Positions 52,641-64,000 of a stretch of 64,000 nt of DNA are shown here, in pieces. The stretch is from Ceratotherium simum simum (taxonomy: Eukaryota > Chordata > Mammalia > Perissodactyla > Rhinocerotidae). Both the position numbers and the translations under genes were made by a program. The notes beneath the pieces are model-generated. The model was not told where the DNA came from and did no database searches. It saw only the letters and a list, made by a program, of their open reading frames with translations. The stretch lies in contig NW_004454181.1 in the NCBI RefSeq assembly GCF_000283155.1, positions 18,442,825 to 18,506,824 on the forward strand. Reading direction: 5' to 3'. The stretch's first letter is position 1; each line of letters starts with the position of its first letter.

Positions 52641-53655
52641 ACAGCTGCCCATGTAGAAAAGGAGAGGGCCATAGTCCCCTTTTGTCCCCTGCACTGAGAC
52701 CAAGTACCAATTGCCGTTTTCCTTTTCCTGTAGCATTTTTGTTTTTATTACTTTAGATAGGTTGCATCTAGGACTCCATTAGAAATAGAAAACAAAAGAC
52801 TAGTGGGGGGGAGCGTGTTTTAAGGAAATCAGAAGAGAACCTACCTCTTTGCAGAGGAAATGAATATGTTTCCATCATTAGCTTGGCCCCCGTGAGCATT
52901 TGGGTTTGCAACCCCAATCTAATAACCCCCCTAATTTTGCAGAAGGACTAATCTGGGCCCAGAAGGGTACAGTCCAGTCTCTTGACCAAGGATGCATGGT
53001 GGGCCAGTGGAAAGGTGTCCACACCTGCACTTCTTGGATGGGGAGGGGGCTTTAGGCTCCCTCCATCCACGCCTGCTCTCAGCAGGGATAAGGACATCTT
53101 TCTGATGCAGCATCATCCTCATCGCTGCACCTCTTGCTTGAAGAGGGAGCCTTTGCAGAGCAGACAAGCAGCAAGATGAGAGATCTGGGCCCCCTGCCTG
53201 TCAGAGCCTTCCAGGAAGGAGGGCTGGGGTGGGATGGACCGAGGGCCACCATCTGAAGAGCTGTCTGGGAGCTGGGAGCTGACTTATTCTCCAAGGCTCC
53301 AGGATCTGTGCAGTGGTCTCCGGGAGGCAGACGTCATCTCAACAGAAGGAAGAAGTTTCTATTGAATCTTGCTGTTTGAAGAATGAGCTGCCTGGAGAGG
53401 GAGGAAGTTCCTGCTCTTGGAGATGGTCAAGCAAGGCCGAAGGCCATTGATTGGGATGTTGTAGGAAGATAAGAGGTGGAGGGTCTGGGTTGAACTGAGG
53501 TTAGTTTTTGGAGGTTCTGTGATAAATATCAGAGATTTTGGAACCCTCTAAAATCACAAAGTGTTATGTGTCTGAGGAGAGTATTTATGGCTTTTTTTCC
53601 AGTTGACAAAGAGTCACCTGAGCCTACAAACAGGTTGTTGAGTGAGTAGGAGGGG
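52641..53655. other. About 1 kb with no recognised gene
   Basis: A weak antisense MIR-like piece may lie at 52905-52990. The rest is unassigned, with no domain-bearing frame. Confidence 0.45.
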
Positions 53656-53659
53656 AGTC

Positions 53660-53890
53660 TGCCAAGAGGCAGGACAGCGCAAAGCGAGGAGCACAAGATT
53701 GTCCGTGCCCAGGTTCAACGCCCAGCTCTGTTTATCAGCCATCAGCCGTGCAATTCCCGTGGCCACTTACCTAACCTCTCTCTGCCTCTGTTTCTGCATC
53801 TGTAAGACAAGAAGAATCATGAGACCTCCTTTGTAGTCTTGTTTTTAAAGGTTAGGTGAACTTACAACAATGGTTGATATTGTATTAGCT
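53660..53890 (+). repeat. MIR SINE
   Basis: 'cccaggttcaacgcccagct', 'acttacctaacctctctctg', 'tttctgcatctgtaagacaa'. Confidence 0.8.
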
Positions 53891-54064
53891 ATTATTATTG
53901 CTAATATTCCTTTCAAGTCTGAGATTCTACCGTGAACAGAGTCACACGTTTTGAATGTGTGCATAACTGGCAAGGCTTCATATAGTCTTGCATTTTTGCA
54001 CGAAGGGATGCTTGATCCATAGGCGGGACTCTTTAACAAGGGAACTTCAATCCGTGGCAGGGCA

Positions 54065-54290
54065 AGGAGGGGAAGCTACATAGCTCCCCGTATTAGAACG
54101 TTCTTAATACGGTCTTGAACTAGTCAAACTTCTCAGGGCCTTGGTTTCCACATCCATAAAATGGGAGTCATGACAGCACCTACTTTTTAGGGTAGCTTTG
54201 AAGATTAAATAACATATTTCATTTTAAGCATTCAACCAGCGTCTCACGCATATGAGAAAGCACTCGATAAACTATATTTGTCAGCATCAT
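54065..54290 (+). repeat. MIR SINE
   Basis: 'gggccttggtttccacatcc', 'ataaaatgggagtcatgaca', 'gcttttgaagattaaataac'-like block with one substitution. Confidence 0.8.
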
Positions 54291-54454
54291 TCTGGGTAGG
54301 GGGTTCTTTATGAAGATCCTAAAATCACAAGGCACAGGTCTACTGCACTGCACATACTAAGCCTCAATCATCACACTTGTATTTTCTGAGATTTACTTTT
54401 TACATGCCCAGCCTCCCCTCTTAGACTCCTAAAGCCATTGGGGACAAGAAATGG

Positions 54455-54815
54455 CAGCTACCACAGATAGTGGAAAGAGCATGAACTCAAGAGCTGCGAG
54501 CTCTAGCCTAGGCTCTGACATGAACTGGTAGTCATGTCTCTGTGCTGGATCTCAACATTTCACTTGGATGAAAATATAGCTAAGAGTTATTCAGCGGCTC
54601 CCCTGGGCTGAGTGGGCTATGCCGACCTTTGTGTGGCTGATCTCATTTAACCACAGGATAACTTAGTAAAGTAGCTTGTATTATTATCATCCCATTTTAC
54701 AGATGAGGAAACTGAGGCTCAGAGAGGAAACAAACCTGACTTCAGATCACAGGGGTTAAGAGATAGAGTTAGTTTTGCACCAAAGTGTGCTTCACCACTA
54801 AGCTGCCCTGGTTCA
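54455..54815. repeat. Sense MIR piece followed by an antisense MIR
   Basis: 'gtggaaagagcatgaactca' (54470-54590) then 'cccattttacagatgaggaa' and 'actgaggctcagagaggaaa' (54585-54815). Confidence 0.8.
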
Positions 54816-55210
54816 ACACAATGATTTCTAGGAACTCAACACACCAACATCCTACGTAGCCAAGAGTCAAATCCTAGAAAAGCAGATCTCACTCTGGGTG
54901 GTTTTATTCCCCACTCGGTCTCTCTGTCTTACCCACCTCACATCCATCTTCTTCCCACCTCTACCCTCAGGACCCCAGTACTTCTCCTGGGTTACCTGGA
55001 CACCGGGTTCCAGCAAAGGAGGTACTGGTACAGAAAGCCTTCCTTGTATTTACTCATCTTTTCTAGGCCCTGGAGATATGAACTACTCCCGGTCCACACA
55101 GATGAATATCTCTCTCTTAGGTTGATGGCTTCTCAACATTTACTGAAATCATTTACCTAAAGTGCCCATTTGTTGTATGGTGATTTGAATAATCAAGGCT
55201 TGTCGAACCC
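54816..55210. other. No gene or repeat recognised
   Basis: About 400 bp of unassigned sequence. Confidence 0.5.
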
Positions 55211-55214
55211 CAGA

Positions 55215-55490
55215 GTGACTCTCGAGTGCCATTTATTCCACAAATGTTTATTAACTGCCAATAATGTGCTAGACACAGCCCTAGCTACTGGGCCAATGGG
55301 TCAGGGTTACTTTCTAGTGGAGGAAGGGGGAAGAATGAAACCAACCAGTACACGCATAAACAATTTCAGATAAGGATAAATGTCGGGAGACAATAACAGT
55401 AGGCGAGTAACAGACTGTGAAGAGATGTGGCTGGTGTGGAGTGTTCTCAGAGGAGGTGCGGCTGAGGTCAGGCCAGCTGCCAGAGACTTC
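55215..55490 (-). mobile_element. L2 LINE 3' end, antisense
   Basis: 'tttattccacaaatgtttat', 'ataatgtgctagacacagcc', 'agtgttctcagaggaggtgc'. Confidence 0.75.
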
Positions 55491-55494
55491 AACA

Positions 55495-55689
55495 TTTTTT
55501 TTTTTTCCTGCTGAGGAAGATTTGCCCTGAGCTAACATCTGTGCCAATCTTCCTCTATTTCGTACATGGGACACTGCCACAGCATGGCTGGTGAGTGGAA
55601 TAGGTCTGCGCCCAGGATCCAAACCCACGAACCCCGGGCTGCCGAAGCAGAGCACATGGAACTTGAATCACTAGGCCACAGGGCCGGGC
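55495..55689 (-). mobile_element. ERE SINE, older type
   Basis: Poly-T, 'ctgctgaggaagatttgccc' and ending 'cacagggccgggccc' in reverse orientation. Head intact but diverged. Confidence 0.9.
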
Positions 55690-55718
55690 CCTGCCAGCGA
55701 GTTTAAACTCCACCATGG

Positions 55719-55929
55719 GGGCCAGCCTGGTGGTATAGTGGTTCAGATCCCAGGTGTCGACCTACACACTGCTCATCAAGCCATGCTGTGGCAGCGTCCC
55801 ATATACAAAATAGAGGAAGTTGGGCACAGATGTTAGCTCAGTGACAATCTTCCTCAAGCAAAAAGAGGAAGATTGGCAACAGATGTTAGCTCAGGGCTAA
55901 TCTTCCTCACCAAATAAAATAAAATAAAA
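55719..55929 (+). mobile_element. ERE SINE, older type
   Basis: The duplication aaactccaccatgg is at 55705-55718 and about 55930-55943. The head lacks part of the usual tRNA region ('gtatagtggttcagatccca'). Confidence 0.92.
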
Positions 55930-55949
55930 TAAACTCCACCATGGCCTTC

Positions 55950-56105
55950 ATTCCTCAGAAGACCGTCAAGAGGAAGGTATTATTATCCTTATTTTACTGA
56001 GGAGGAATGAGGCTTCCAGAAGTTAAATAACTTGCCCTAGTTGCAAAGCTTGGAAGTGGCCAGCTGGGATTTGAACCACAGCCATTGCGTTGACTTCTCT
56101 GGCTT
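55950..56105 (-). repeat. MIR SINE fragment, antisense
   Basis: 'attatccttattttactgag', 'aataacttgccctagttgca', 'gctgggatttgaaccacagc'. Confidence 0.85.
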
Positions 56106-56780
56106 CCCTGTGAAATGAGTGGGTTAGATTAAGATGACTCCTAAAGGTCCTTTCTCTAAAATCGCATATATACAAAGAGTGTACAAAGGAGATCTGGCGG
56201 CAACGCATGCCTCTAAGGGCAGGTCCTCCGGCTCTTTTCTGTCTACATGAGGAATAAAATACTAATTACGACACAAAAGCTGGGAGGGCCAGGCTTACTT
56301 ATTTTCTCTCTGCTCACCGGGGTTTCAGGAAAAGCAGATCAGTCGTTTAGCAGCTGCTGGAACAGGTCAGCAGTCAAGATACCCAATGCAGATGCCTCAG
56401 GCCCGGAAATTCCTGCCTTGCGGAGACAAGGGCCAGGCCCTCAGGCAGCCCAGAGAAGGGCTTGCCCAGGTGGACCAGCACTCCCGCTAGGGCTGTGGAG
56501 TCTCTTTCTAGAGATTTATGGTCTGGTGGTTTCAGGCTCACAGGAGCTGCAGGCTTGGCCTCCCCAGGCCTCCCTCTCCCACTCTATGGCAAAGTCCCAC
56601 TCCGGGGTCACCTCAGCTATGAAACGGTCCCTGACTCAGACCACAGACAGAGTTAGCCAACTCGCCTGATTCTGCATTCTCGCTCCTGGTTCCTCCCTTT
56701 CTTAGAACACTTTTAGGAAAAAAGTGATAATAATGAATATTTGGCTCTGTGCTATGAGGCCTTATAAAATGATCCCATTT
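56106..56780. other. No gene recognised
   Basis: A 140-codon plus frame (56247-56669) has no recognisable domain. No repeat family assigned. Confidence 0.45.
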
Positions 56781-56784
56781 AATC

Positions 56785-57235
56785 TTTTGTTGTTGTGGTG
56801 GTAAAATATATGTAACATAAAATTTACCATTTTAACCATTTTTAAGTGTACTAATCAGTGGCATTAGGTGCATTCACATTGTTGTACAGTCAGCCCCTGG
56901 GCTTATTCTAGCCATCTCACATAAGTAGAATCACAAAATATTTGTCCTTTTGCGTCGGGCTTTTTCTCTTAGCGTGATGCTTTCATGGTTCATCCATATT
57001 GTAGCATGTATGAATATTTCACTCCTCTTTAAGGCTGAATAATAGTCCATTGTATGGATATACCACATTTTCCTTATTCATTCATCCATTAATGGACATT
57101 TGGGCTGTTTCCACCTTTTTGCTATCGTGAATATTGCTGCTGTGATCGTGAGTATGCAAATATCTGTTCAGGTCCCTGCTTTCAATTGTTTTGGGTATAT
57201 ATATCCAGAAGTGGGGTTTCTGGATCATTCATTTA
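56785..57235 (-). mobile_element. Old L1 LINE 3' region, antisense
   Basis: 'aaatttaccattttaaccat', 'gaataatagtccattgtatg', 'catttgggctgtttccacct', 'gctttcaattgttttgggta'. Confidence 0.9.
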
Positions 57236-57237
57236 AA

Positions 57238-57345
57238 CTTATTATTTAGTTAAGAAAGAAGGTACCAGTATCATCTGCATTTTACAGATGGGGAGACCAA
57301 GGCTCAAAAGAATTTGCCCAAGGCCAGGAAGTAGGTAAAAGATAT
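57238..57345 (-). repeat. MIR SINE fragment, antisense
   Basis: 'tctgcattttacagatgggg' and 'agaatttgcccaaggccagg'. Confidence 0.75.
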
Positions 57346-57469
57346 GCTGTCCCTACTTTCTTAGGGTTTATAGTCTAGTGGGGGAGAAGAAAGACATTAA
57401 GCAGCTAGTTACCCAAAAAGTTATTTGATCACAGTTGTGACAAGTTCTAGGTCTTCTCCTGCTCTGCCA

Positions 57470-58270
57470 TAGCCGATGATCACCAAGCCCATAGCTGCTC
57501 CACTGTTCTCAAGTCCACCTTCTCTGCTGTGTCTCCATGGCTGTGGAGTATCATACTGATATCCATGATATCTCCATGATATCACGCTCTATCAACAGCC
57601 TCCCAGGGGCCTCCCAGCTTCCAGGTCCTCCAGGCCATTTCTCACCCAACAACCAGGGGGGCCTTTCTAAAGTGCAAATCTAATCCTGCCACTGAACCCA
57701 TTAAGATTCTTTAGTGTCTTCCTTGGGTCTTCTAAACTGGCTTATCAGTTCCTGTGTGTTCCTACTCACCTTCCCTCCTATGATAGTGGGACTGAAGACC
57801 TCAAATGCAGCCCGTGCCCAGGGTTTCACTACCTTGACACTACTGACATTTTGGGGGAAACCATTCTTTGTTGTGGGGGCTGTCCTGTGCATTGTGGGAT
57901 ATTGAGTAGCATCCCTGGCCTCTACCCACCAGATGCCAGTAGTACCTCCTCATCCCAGTTGTGACAATGAAAACTGTCTCTAGACATTGCCCAAGATCCT
58001 CTGGGGGACAAAATCATCCTACATCCACTCACTCCTCTATCTTTTGTGGTTGCAGGAACATTTACCCAGAAGCATTATTTATCTGGTGAAGTCATACACA
58101 TTCTTCAGGTGTCCCTCCTGGATGCTCCCATCAAGCTGTATCTTGTGTTTCCCCCACTAGACTGTGAGCATCTCGAGGGCAAGGACCACGTCTAACACCT
58201 CTTGGTATCTCCAGCTCAGCACCTGGCTCTAGACTGAACCCAATAAATATATGTTGGATGAATGAATGAG
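57470..58270 (+). mobile_element. L2 LINE 3' region split by MER5A
   Basis: 'aaatctaatcctgccactga' and related L2 body before, 'agactgtgagcatctcgagg' and 'taaatatatgttggatgaat' after the DNA element. A local triple GATATC duplication lies at 57558-57583. Confidence 0.8.
57815..58010 (+). mobile_element. MER5A hAT-Charlie element
   Basis: 'gacactactgacattttggg', 'ttgtgggggctgtcctgtgc', 'tagcatccctggcctctacc', 'cagttgtgacaatgaaaact'. Confidence 0.93.
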
Positions 58271-58529
58271 TAAATTAAGTATGAACCATACATCTCTCCT
58301 GAAAAATAATGACTTCCTTTTGAGGAGAACAATCCATCTCTGGGTCCCTAGTAGCCCCAGGAGGGTTTGGGCTTGGGGAGATTTTTCTGTTTACATTCAC
58401 ATTCACATATCCCTTATCATAACTCACCATCACCACCCACTGACAGATGGGTTGCTAAGGAAACAAAAGTGTTTGGGGGATGCCTTAACTTTTGAAGTCG
58501 AGGACAAAGGGGCAGCTGGGGGTAGTGGG

Positions 58530-58700
58530 TCCAGGGCAGTGCTGTCCAATAGACTTTCCACGGTGATGGAACTATTCTGATAACCTACTCTCTTCAAATA
58601 CAGTATCCACCAGCCACATATGGTTAATGAGCTCTTGAAATGTGGCAAGTGCAAATGACGAACTAATCTCTCTATTTCATTTAACTTGGGCTAATTTAAA
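58530..58700. mobile_element. Non-autonomous DNA transposon ('gctgtccaatag' type)
   Basis: 'gcagtgctgtccaatagact', 'accagccacatatggttaat', 'ctcttgaaatgtggcaagtg' match a common hAT-like element, 3' end degraded. Confidence 0.75.
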
Positions 58701-58724
58701 TCTAAATCTAGACAGGTCAAGAGC

Positions 58725-58865
58725 GTCCATTTCAGAATCAAGGGGCTTGGATTTTAGTCTTGCCTCTGACTTTGACTCATCTGTGTGGGCTTGGACAAGT
58801 GCCTTTCCTTCTCTGATCCTCAGTTCCTGACTCTGTAAAATGAAGGACTAAGATTAGAACAGGGA
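58725..58865 (+). repeat. MIR SINE
   Basis: 'tggattttagtcttgcctct', 'tgggcttggacaagtgcctt', 'ctgactctgtaaaatgaagg'. Confidence 0.8.
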
Positions 58866-59059
58866 TGACAAATATGGTTCCTCTAGCATGCTAGCCTTCA
58901 TGGATTGCTGATGGCTGCCTGGAGCACAGTCGGGAGGAGAATTCTGAAGCCTTGTACTGCCAGGGAGGAGGAATGCAATGTCTGAATGAGCACTGTGGTG
59001 GATCCTGAGGGTCTGCTGCAGGCTTACGGCTCCAGGACTGAGTCCTTCATTTGCCTAGC

Positions 59060-59380
59060 TGCTGGGAGTGTTGTCAGGGCCAACTCAGCTGAGCCCCTCT
59101 CCCGACTTGCCCTTGGCTGAAGAGCGCCACCCCACTGGTCAATGTGGGTCCAGGAGGCAACTCTGCACAGGTCATTCCAGCTTTGGAGCTTCCAGTAGGA
59201 TGCACTGGGGCCTTTGTTACACCTACATCATAATTCAACTTCTCCCCTGCCCCATCCTGCTTCCCTCCCTCCCCACAGCTGTTGATCCTGAAAGCATCTC
59301 CAGTAAATTTCCTGTATGAAAATCTCCATCTCAGAGTCTACTTCCCCGAGAACCTGGTTCTAAGACAGCACGGTGATGGG
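59060..59380 (+). repeat. Ancient LTR-like repeat terminus
   Basis: 'ctgttgatcctgaaagcatc', 'tccagtaaatttcctgtatg', 'ctcagagtctacttccccga' resemble a widespread old mammalian LTR-type end. Not assigned. Confidence 0.5.
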
Positions 59381-59864
59381 GGGTGGGTGAGATGGGGAGA
59401 TTGGTGATACTGGGGATAAGAATTTGCCACTTAGGGCCTAGAGAGATTATAAATCAGGTTTTCCCACAATGGCCCCTGGTACCTATAGTGAGTGACAGAA
59501 AACAGCTCAGCTACAGCCCTGCTTCTAGGAAACTATATTCCCACCTGAACCAGCCTCTGGTGCTGCTGTCGTAAGCAGAGGCCAAGCGTGAAAACCCCGG
59601 GGAAAGCCCACAGTTCACTAATCTCTGATGGTTCTCTCCAGCTTCTGTCTTGCCCAGAAGACCGTGAGGCTGCTCTGAGTTCCCTGACAGGCTGGCAGGC
59701 CCCAGGCAGAGAACCATTTGACATTGACAGAAGAGACAGCCCTGGGAGGAGGGGACTCCAGGCAGCAAAAGTCACAAGCCATTTGTCAGGGCTTCTCTGC
59801 TGTGTGGGACGGAGAGAGTAGCACTAGCAGGGTAGAAGACAAGTCTCTTGGTGTACACATTTGC
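59381..59864. other. No gene recognised
   Basis: About 480 bp. Frames below 90 codons only. Confidence 0.5.
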
Positions 59865-60090
59865 TGGGTGTGTCTCTGTATGTTCCAGGTGCAAGCAAAA
59901 GGTACATTACAGGCATTATCTAATTTAATTTGTACAACCCCTTATGTGTTAGGGACTCCGATCCAGTTTTATAGAGAAGACTGAACTGAGGTTCAAAAAG
60001 AACTAACTCACCCAAGATTGCATAACCAGTAAGCGGCATTGCTGGGATTCAAACCCAGGACTTTGTGGTTCTGATGCTCACCTGAAGTCA
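59865..60090 (-). repeat. MIR SINE, antisense
   Basis: 'ggcattatctaatttaattt', 'gaactgaggttcaaaaagaac'-type block, 'ctgggattcaaacccaggac'. Confidence 0.8.
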
Positions 60091-61020
60091 CTCCCATGCC
60101 CTGCTGCTGTTGTGATTGCAAGCCCAGAGGCTCACATTCATGAGAATATCAGAGCTGGATGGGCCCTTAAAAACCACCCAGTTCAGGCACATGGGTAGTA
60201 GGTGCTAAGCTATGTGCCAAGTCTGATCCCTGAGTGGTAGCTGATTAAGTCACTGTATTGAAAAGGATTCTGAGGCTGACTCCCAATAGTGCCATGATCA
60301 ATTAGTGATATCTGCCAAGGCAGGGGTATGTGTGGCAGAATGTAGGTGTGGTCTTAGTCATCCCAGAACTGGTCCTACCCCGTCACTGCACCAATGAAGA
60401 AACTAAGGCCCAAGAAAGTGATGAGACTTAAGTAAGATACAGGTTTGGACGGTGGCAGAACGAGGACCAGATTTTGGGCAACCAATTCTTCCCATTGTCT
60501 CCCAAGGTCCGTCTGCTTTTTGTGCCTTCTGCCTTGGATCCTGGCAAAGGGGCTGCTTGCTGTACTTAGGCTCAGAAATATTCACTTCTGGTGGCATTTA
60601 AATTGGTGGTGAGCCCCCAGAAGTCAGGGGTCTCAGAGCCACCTAGTGCCACCTGTATCATTGGACTGGGATGAGAGTCCTGATAGGGAAATCTATGAAC
60701 GCATAAAGAAACTCGAGGAACAGTTCTGCACCCGAGTCTGGACCTCAGGGCCCGCTGGAATTGAGCAGAGGCCACAGCCTGACCAATTAGCAGTTTCACC
60801 CTCTAGGGCTCCATTTCTCATTTGTCAACCAGGTTATTGTAGGATTAGGGGCAATTCCCAGGGACTTGAACAAAACCAATGTGTTTAGTCTATGGCACTG
60901 ATTTTGAGAAAATGTTTGCTTTATATTCTTGTTTTCTCTGCAATTGCTGAAAGAGTGTCACTTTACTGTCCCAAGGGAAAGCAATTTTCGCTATCTCCCT
61001 CCCTCCCACCAGAAGGATGC
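60091..61020. other. No gene recognised
   Basis: About 0.9 kb. A MIR-like remnant may lie at 60380-60450. An 80-codon frame at 60646-60888 has no known domain. Confidence 0.45.
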
Positions 61021-61036
61021 CACAAAGACATTTCAT

Positions 61037-61222
61037 AGGGCCAGCCCCAGTGGCCTAGCGGTTAAGTTTGGCATGTTCTGCTTCAGCGGCCCGGGTTCGG
61101 TTCCCAGGTGTGGACCTACACCACTCATCTGTTAGTGGCCATGCCGTGGTGGCGGCTCACATGCAAAAAGAGGAAGATTGGCAACAGATGTTAGCTTGGG
61201 GCGAATCTTCCTCAGCAGAAAA
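61037..61222 (+). mobile_element. ERE SINE, older type
   Basis: The duplication aaagacatttca is at 61024-61035 and after the short tail. Confidence 0.92.
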
Positions 61223-61379
61223 AAAGACATTTCACAAATCAGTTGGGCACCAACTTGAGCAAAGAAACAGATTAGTCGACCAGAAAAAGCAGTGCTGGGA
61301 GCTGAGAGTTGGCAATGGAATGAATTACTATGGCGGTGCTTGTTAAGAGCTCAGGGGATGTTTACTGAATGAATGAATG

Positions 61380-61655
61380 AATAACTCAAAGGTTACCTCC
61401 TCAAAGAGACCTTGCTTGGCAATCCTATGTAAAGTAACTTACTCCCCATTTGACCTAGTCACTTTCTACCTTAAAACCCCCACTTAATTTCCTTATAGCA
61501 TGTATCAGTATCTGAAATGATCTCTCCAAAATGTATTTGTTTATATACTGCCTCCCTTCATTAGAATATAAGCCTCGTGATGGCGGGCGCTTGTCTGGCT
61601 TGTAAGTCTCTCTATCCTCAGTAACCAGAATGGTGCCTGGGGCATGATAGGTTTT
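61380..61655 (+). mobile_element. L2 LINE 3' end
   Basis: 'ctcctcaaagagaccttgct', 'ttagaatataagcctcgtga', 'atggtgcctggggcatgata'. Confidence 0.9.
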
Positions 61656-61659
61656 TAAT

Positions 61660-62296
61660 AAATAGAGTTGTTTCTGCTTTTTGGCTGTTATGAATAATGC
61701 TGCTATGAACTTTCACATACAAGTATTTGTGTGGACATAGGTTTCCTTCTCTTGAATATTTACCTAGGATTGAATTGCTGGGCTAGGTGGTAACACTGTT
61801 TCAACCCTTTTGAGAAACTGCCAGATTGTTTTCCAAAGTAGATGCACCGTTTTACATTCCCATCAAGAGTGTGTGTGGGTTCCAGTCTCTCCATGTCCTG
61901 ACCAAAACCTGTTATTCTCCATCTTTTTTTTTTTTCTGCTGAGGAAAATTTGCCCTGAGCTAACATCTGTTGCCAATCTTCTTCTTTTTTCTTGAGGAAG
62001 ATTCGCTCTGAGCTAACATCTGTGCCAATCTTCCTCTATTTTGTATGTGAGCTGCCCCCACAGCATGGCCACTGATGAGTAGCGTAGGTCTGTGCCCGGG
62101 AATGGAATCCCGGGCTGCTGAAGCAGAGCACACCGAACTTAACCACTAGGTCATGGGGTTGGCCCCATTTTTTTAATATTATAGCTGTCCTAGTGGGTGT
62201 GAGTGGTATCTCATTGTAGTTTTGATTTGCATTAACCTGATGGCTAATGATATTGAGCATCTTTTCATGTGCTTATTGGCCATTTGTTTATCTTTT
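61660..62296 (-). mobile_element. Old L1 LINE 3' region, antisense, split by an ERE
   Basis: 'aataatgctgctatgaactt', 'attgctgggctaggtggtaa' before and 'gtggtatctcattgtagttt', 'gatggctaatgatattgagc' after the SINE are consecutive antisense L1 ORF2-end blocks. Confidence 0.9.
61932..62166 (-). mobile_element. ERE SINE, older type with doubled tail module
   Basis: Poly-T, two 'tgagctaacatctgt' tail modules and a head ending 'aggtcatggggttggcccc'. Confidence 0.9.
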
Positions 62297-62385
62297 TTTG
62301 TGTGTGTGAGGAAGATCAGCCCTGAGCTAACATCCCTGCCAATCCTCCTCTTTTTGCTGAGGAAGATTGGCCCTGGGCTAACACC
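62297..62385 (-). mobile_element. ERE SINE tail fragment, head missing
   Basis: Only the two long-type tail modules ('gatcagccctgagctaacat', 'gattggccctgggctaacac') remain; the sequence then switches abruptly to HNRNPA1-derived DNA. Confidence 0.88.
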
Positions 62386-63447
<1,062 letters not shown>

Positions 63448-64000
63448 TCAAGCAAATCCAATCAGACATCCATAGCAAAAAAACAGACTTTGACATAAAC
63501 CTCAGACCTTATATAAAAGTTAAATCAAAATGGATCATAGACTTAAATGTAAAATGTAAAACTACAAAACTTTTAGAAAAAAGAAAAAGAGTGAAAATTC
63601 AATATCCAGGGCTAGGCAAAGAGTTCTTAGACTTGACACCAAAAAGCATGATTCATAAAAGGAAAAACTGATACACTGGATCTTATCAAAATATAAAACT
63701 TTTGCTCTGTGAAAGCCCACGTGAAGATGAAAAGACAAGCTACACAATGGAAGAAAATTCTTGCAGACCACATATTTGATAAAGGACTAGTATTTAGAAT
63801 ATACAAAGAACACTCAAATTCAGTAATAAAAAAAACAAGCAATCCAATTAGAATATGGGTAAAACACATGAAGGAAAAGCTCATCAAAGAGGATAGATAG
63901 ATGGTGAATAAGTACATTTTCATGTTCAACACTATTAACTATCAGGAAATGCAAATTAAAACCACAATGAGACATCACTACACACCCATGAGGACGGCTA
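63448..64000 (+). mobile_element. L1 LINE ORF2 3' portion, sense, runs off the edge
   Basis: Translated pieces match L1 ORF2 near its C-terminal region (KRQATQWKKILADHIF, FRIYKEHSNSVIKK), with stops and frame changes between them. The end ('aaaaccacaatgagacatca') overlaps in content with the antisense L1 at 61660-62296, so these are two copies in opposite orientation. Non-functional. Confidence 0.93.

Overview
The window is mammalian nuclear DNA, almost certainly from a perissodactyl (horse, donkey, rhinoceros or tapir group). The diagnostic signal is about thirty copies of the tRNA-derived ERE-type SINE whose head reads GGCCGGCCC.GTGGC.TAGCGGTTAAG, many with clean target-site duplications (TSDs). 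Ancient mammal-wide elements (MIR, L2, L1M, MER5/Charlie, Tigger, MaLR LTR) fill most of the rest. A run of 190 Ns at 23621-23810 shows it is a draft assembly.

Only one protein-coding gene is supported: FABP6 (ileal bile-acid-binding protein, gastrotropin), on the minus strand at the left edge. Its first three coding exons of the short form lie at 7179-7245, 5649-5824 and 3617-3706. They have consensus splice sites and 67/176/90-nt coding lengths, giving 111 of an expected 128 residues. The last exon is not found and should lie left of position 1. Upstream of the start codon are a TATA box (7325-7331) and a perfect 13-bp IR-1 (7441-7453), which looks like the bile-acid/FXR response element known for this gene.

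From about 7.5 kb to 64 kb no further coding gene was recognised. By human synteny (recalled, not checked) this is the 5' side of FABP6, towards PWWP2A, where the upstream exons of the long FABP6 isoform may lie; I could not identify them. A CpG island at 33055-33665 is the only strong distal promoter candidate. A 5'-truncated HNRNPA1 processed pseudogene sits at 62386-63447, itself interrupted by a SINE, and L1 fragments flank it in opposite orientations.

The interest is mainly regulatory (IR-1, CpG island, TAAT-rich blocks) and in repeat archaeology: nested insertions that give a relative chronology (L2/MIR, then LTR and DNA transposons, then ERE), repeated ERE insertion at the same sites, and a composite ERE subfamily. 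No new defence, mobile or biosynthetic system was seen. Repeat family names come from memory of consensus sequences and boundaries are approximate unless a TSD is given. 'Family A', 'B' and 'C' are my labels for ancient repeats seen more than once in the window that I could not name.
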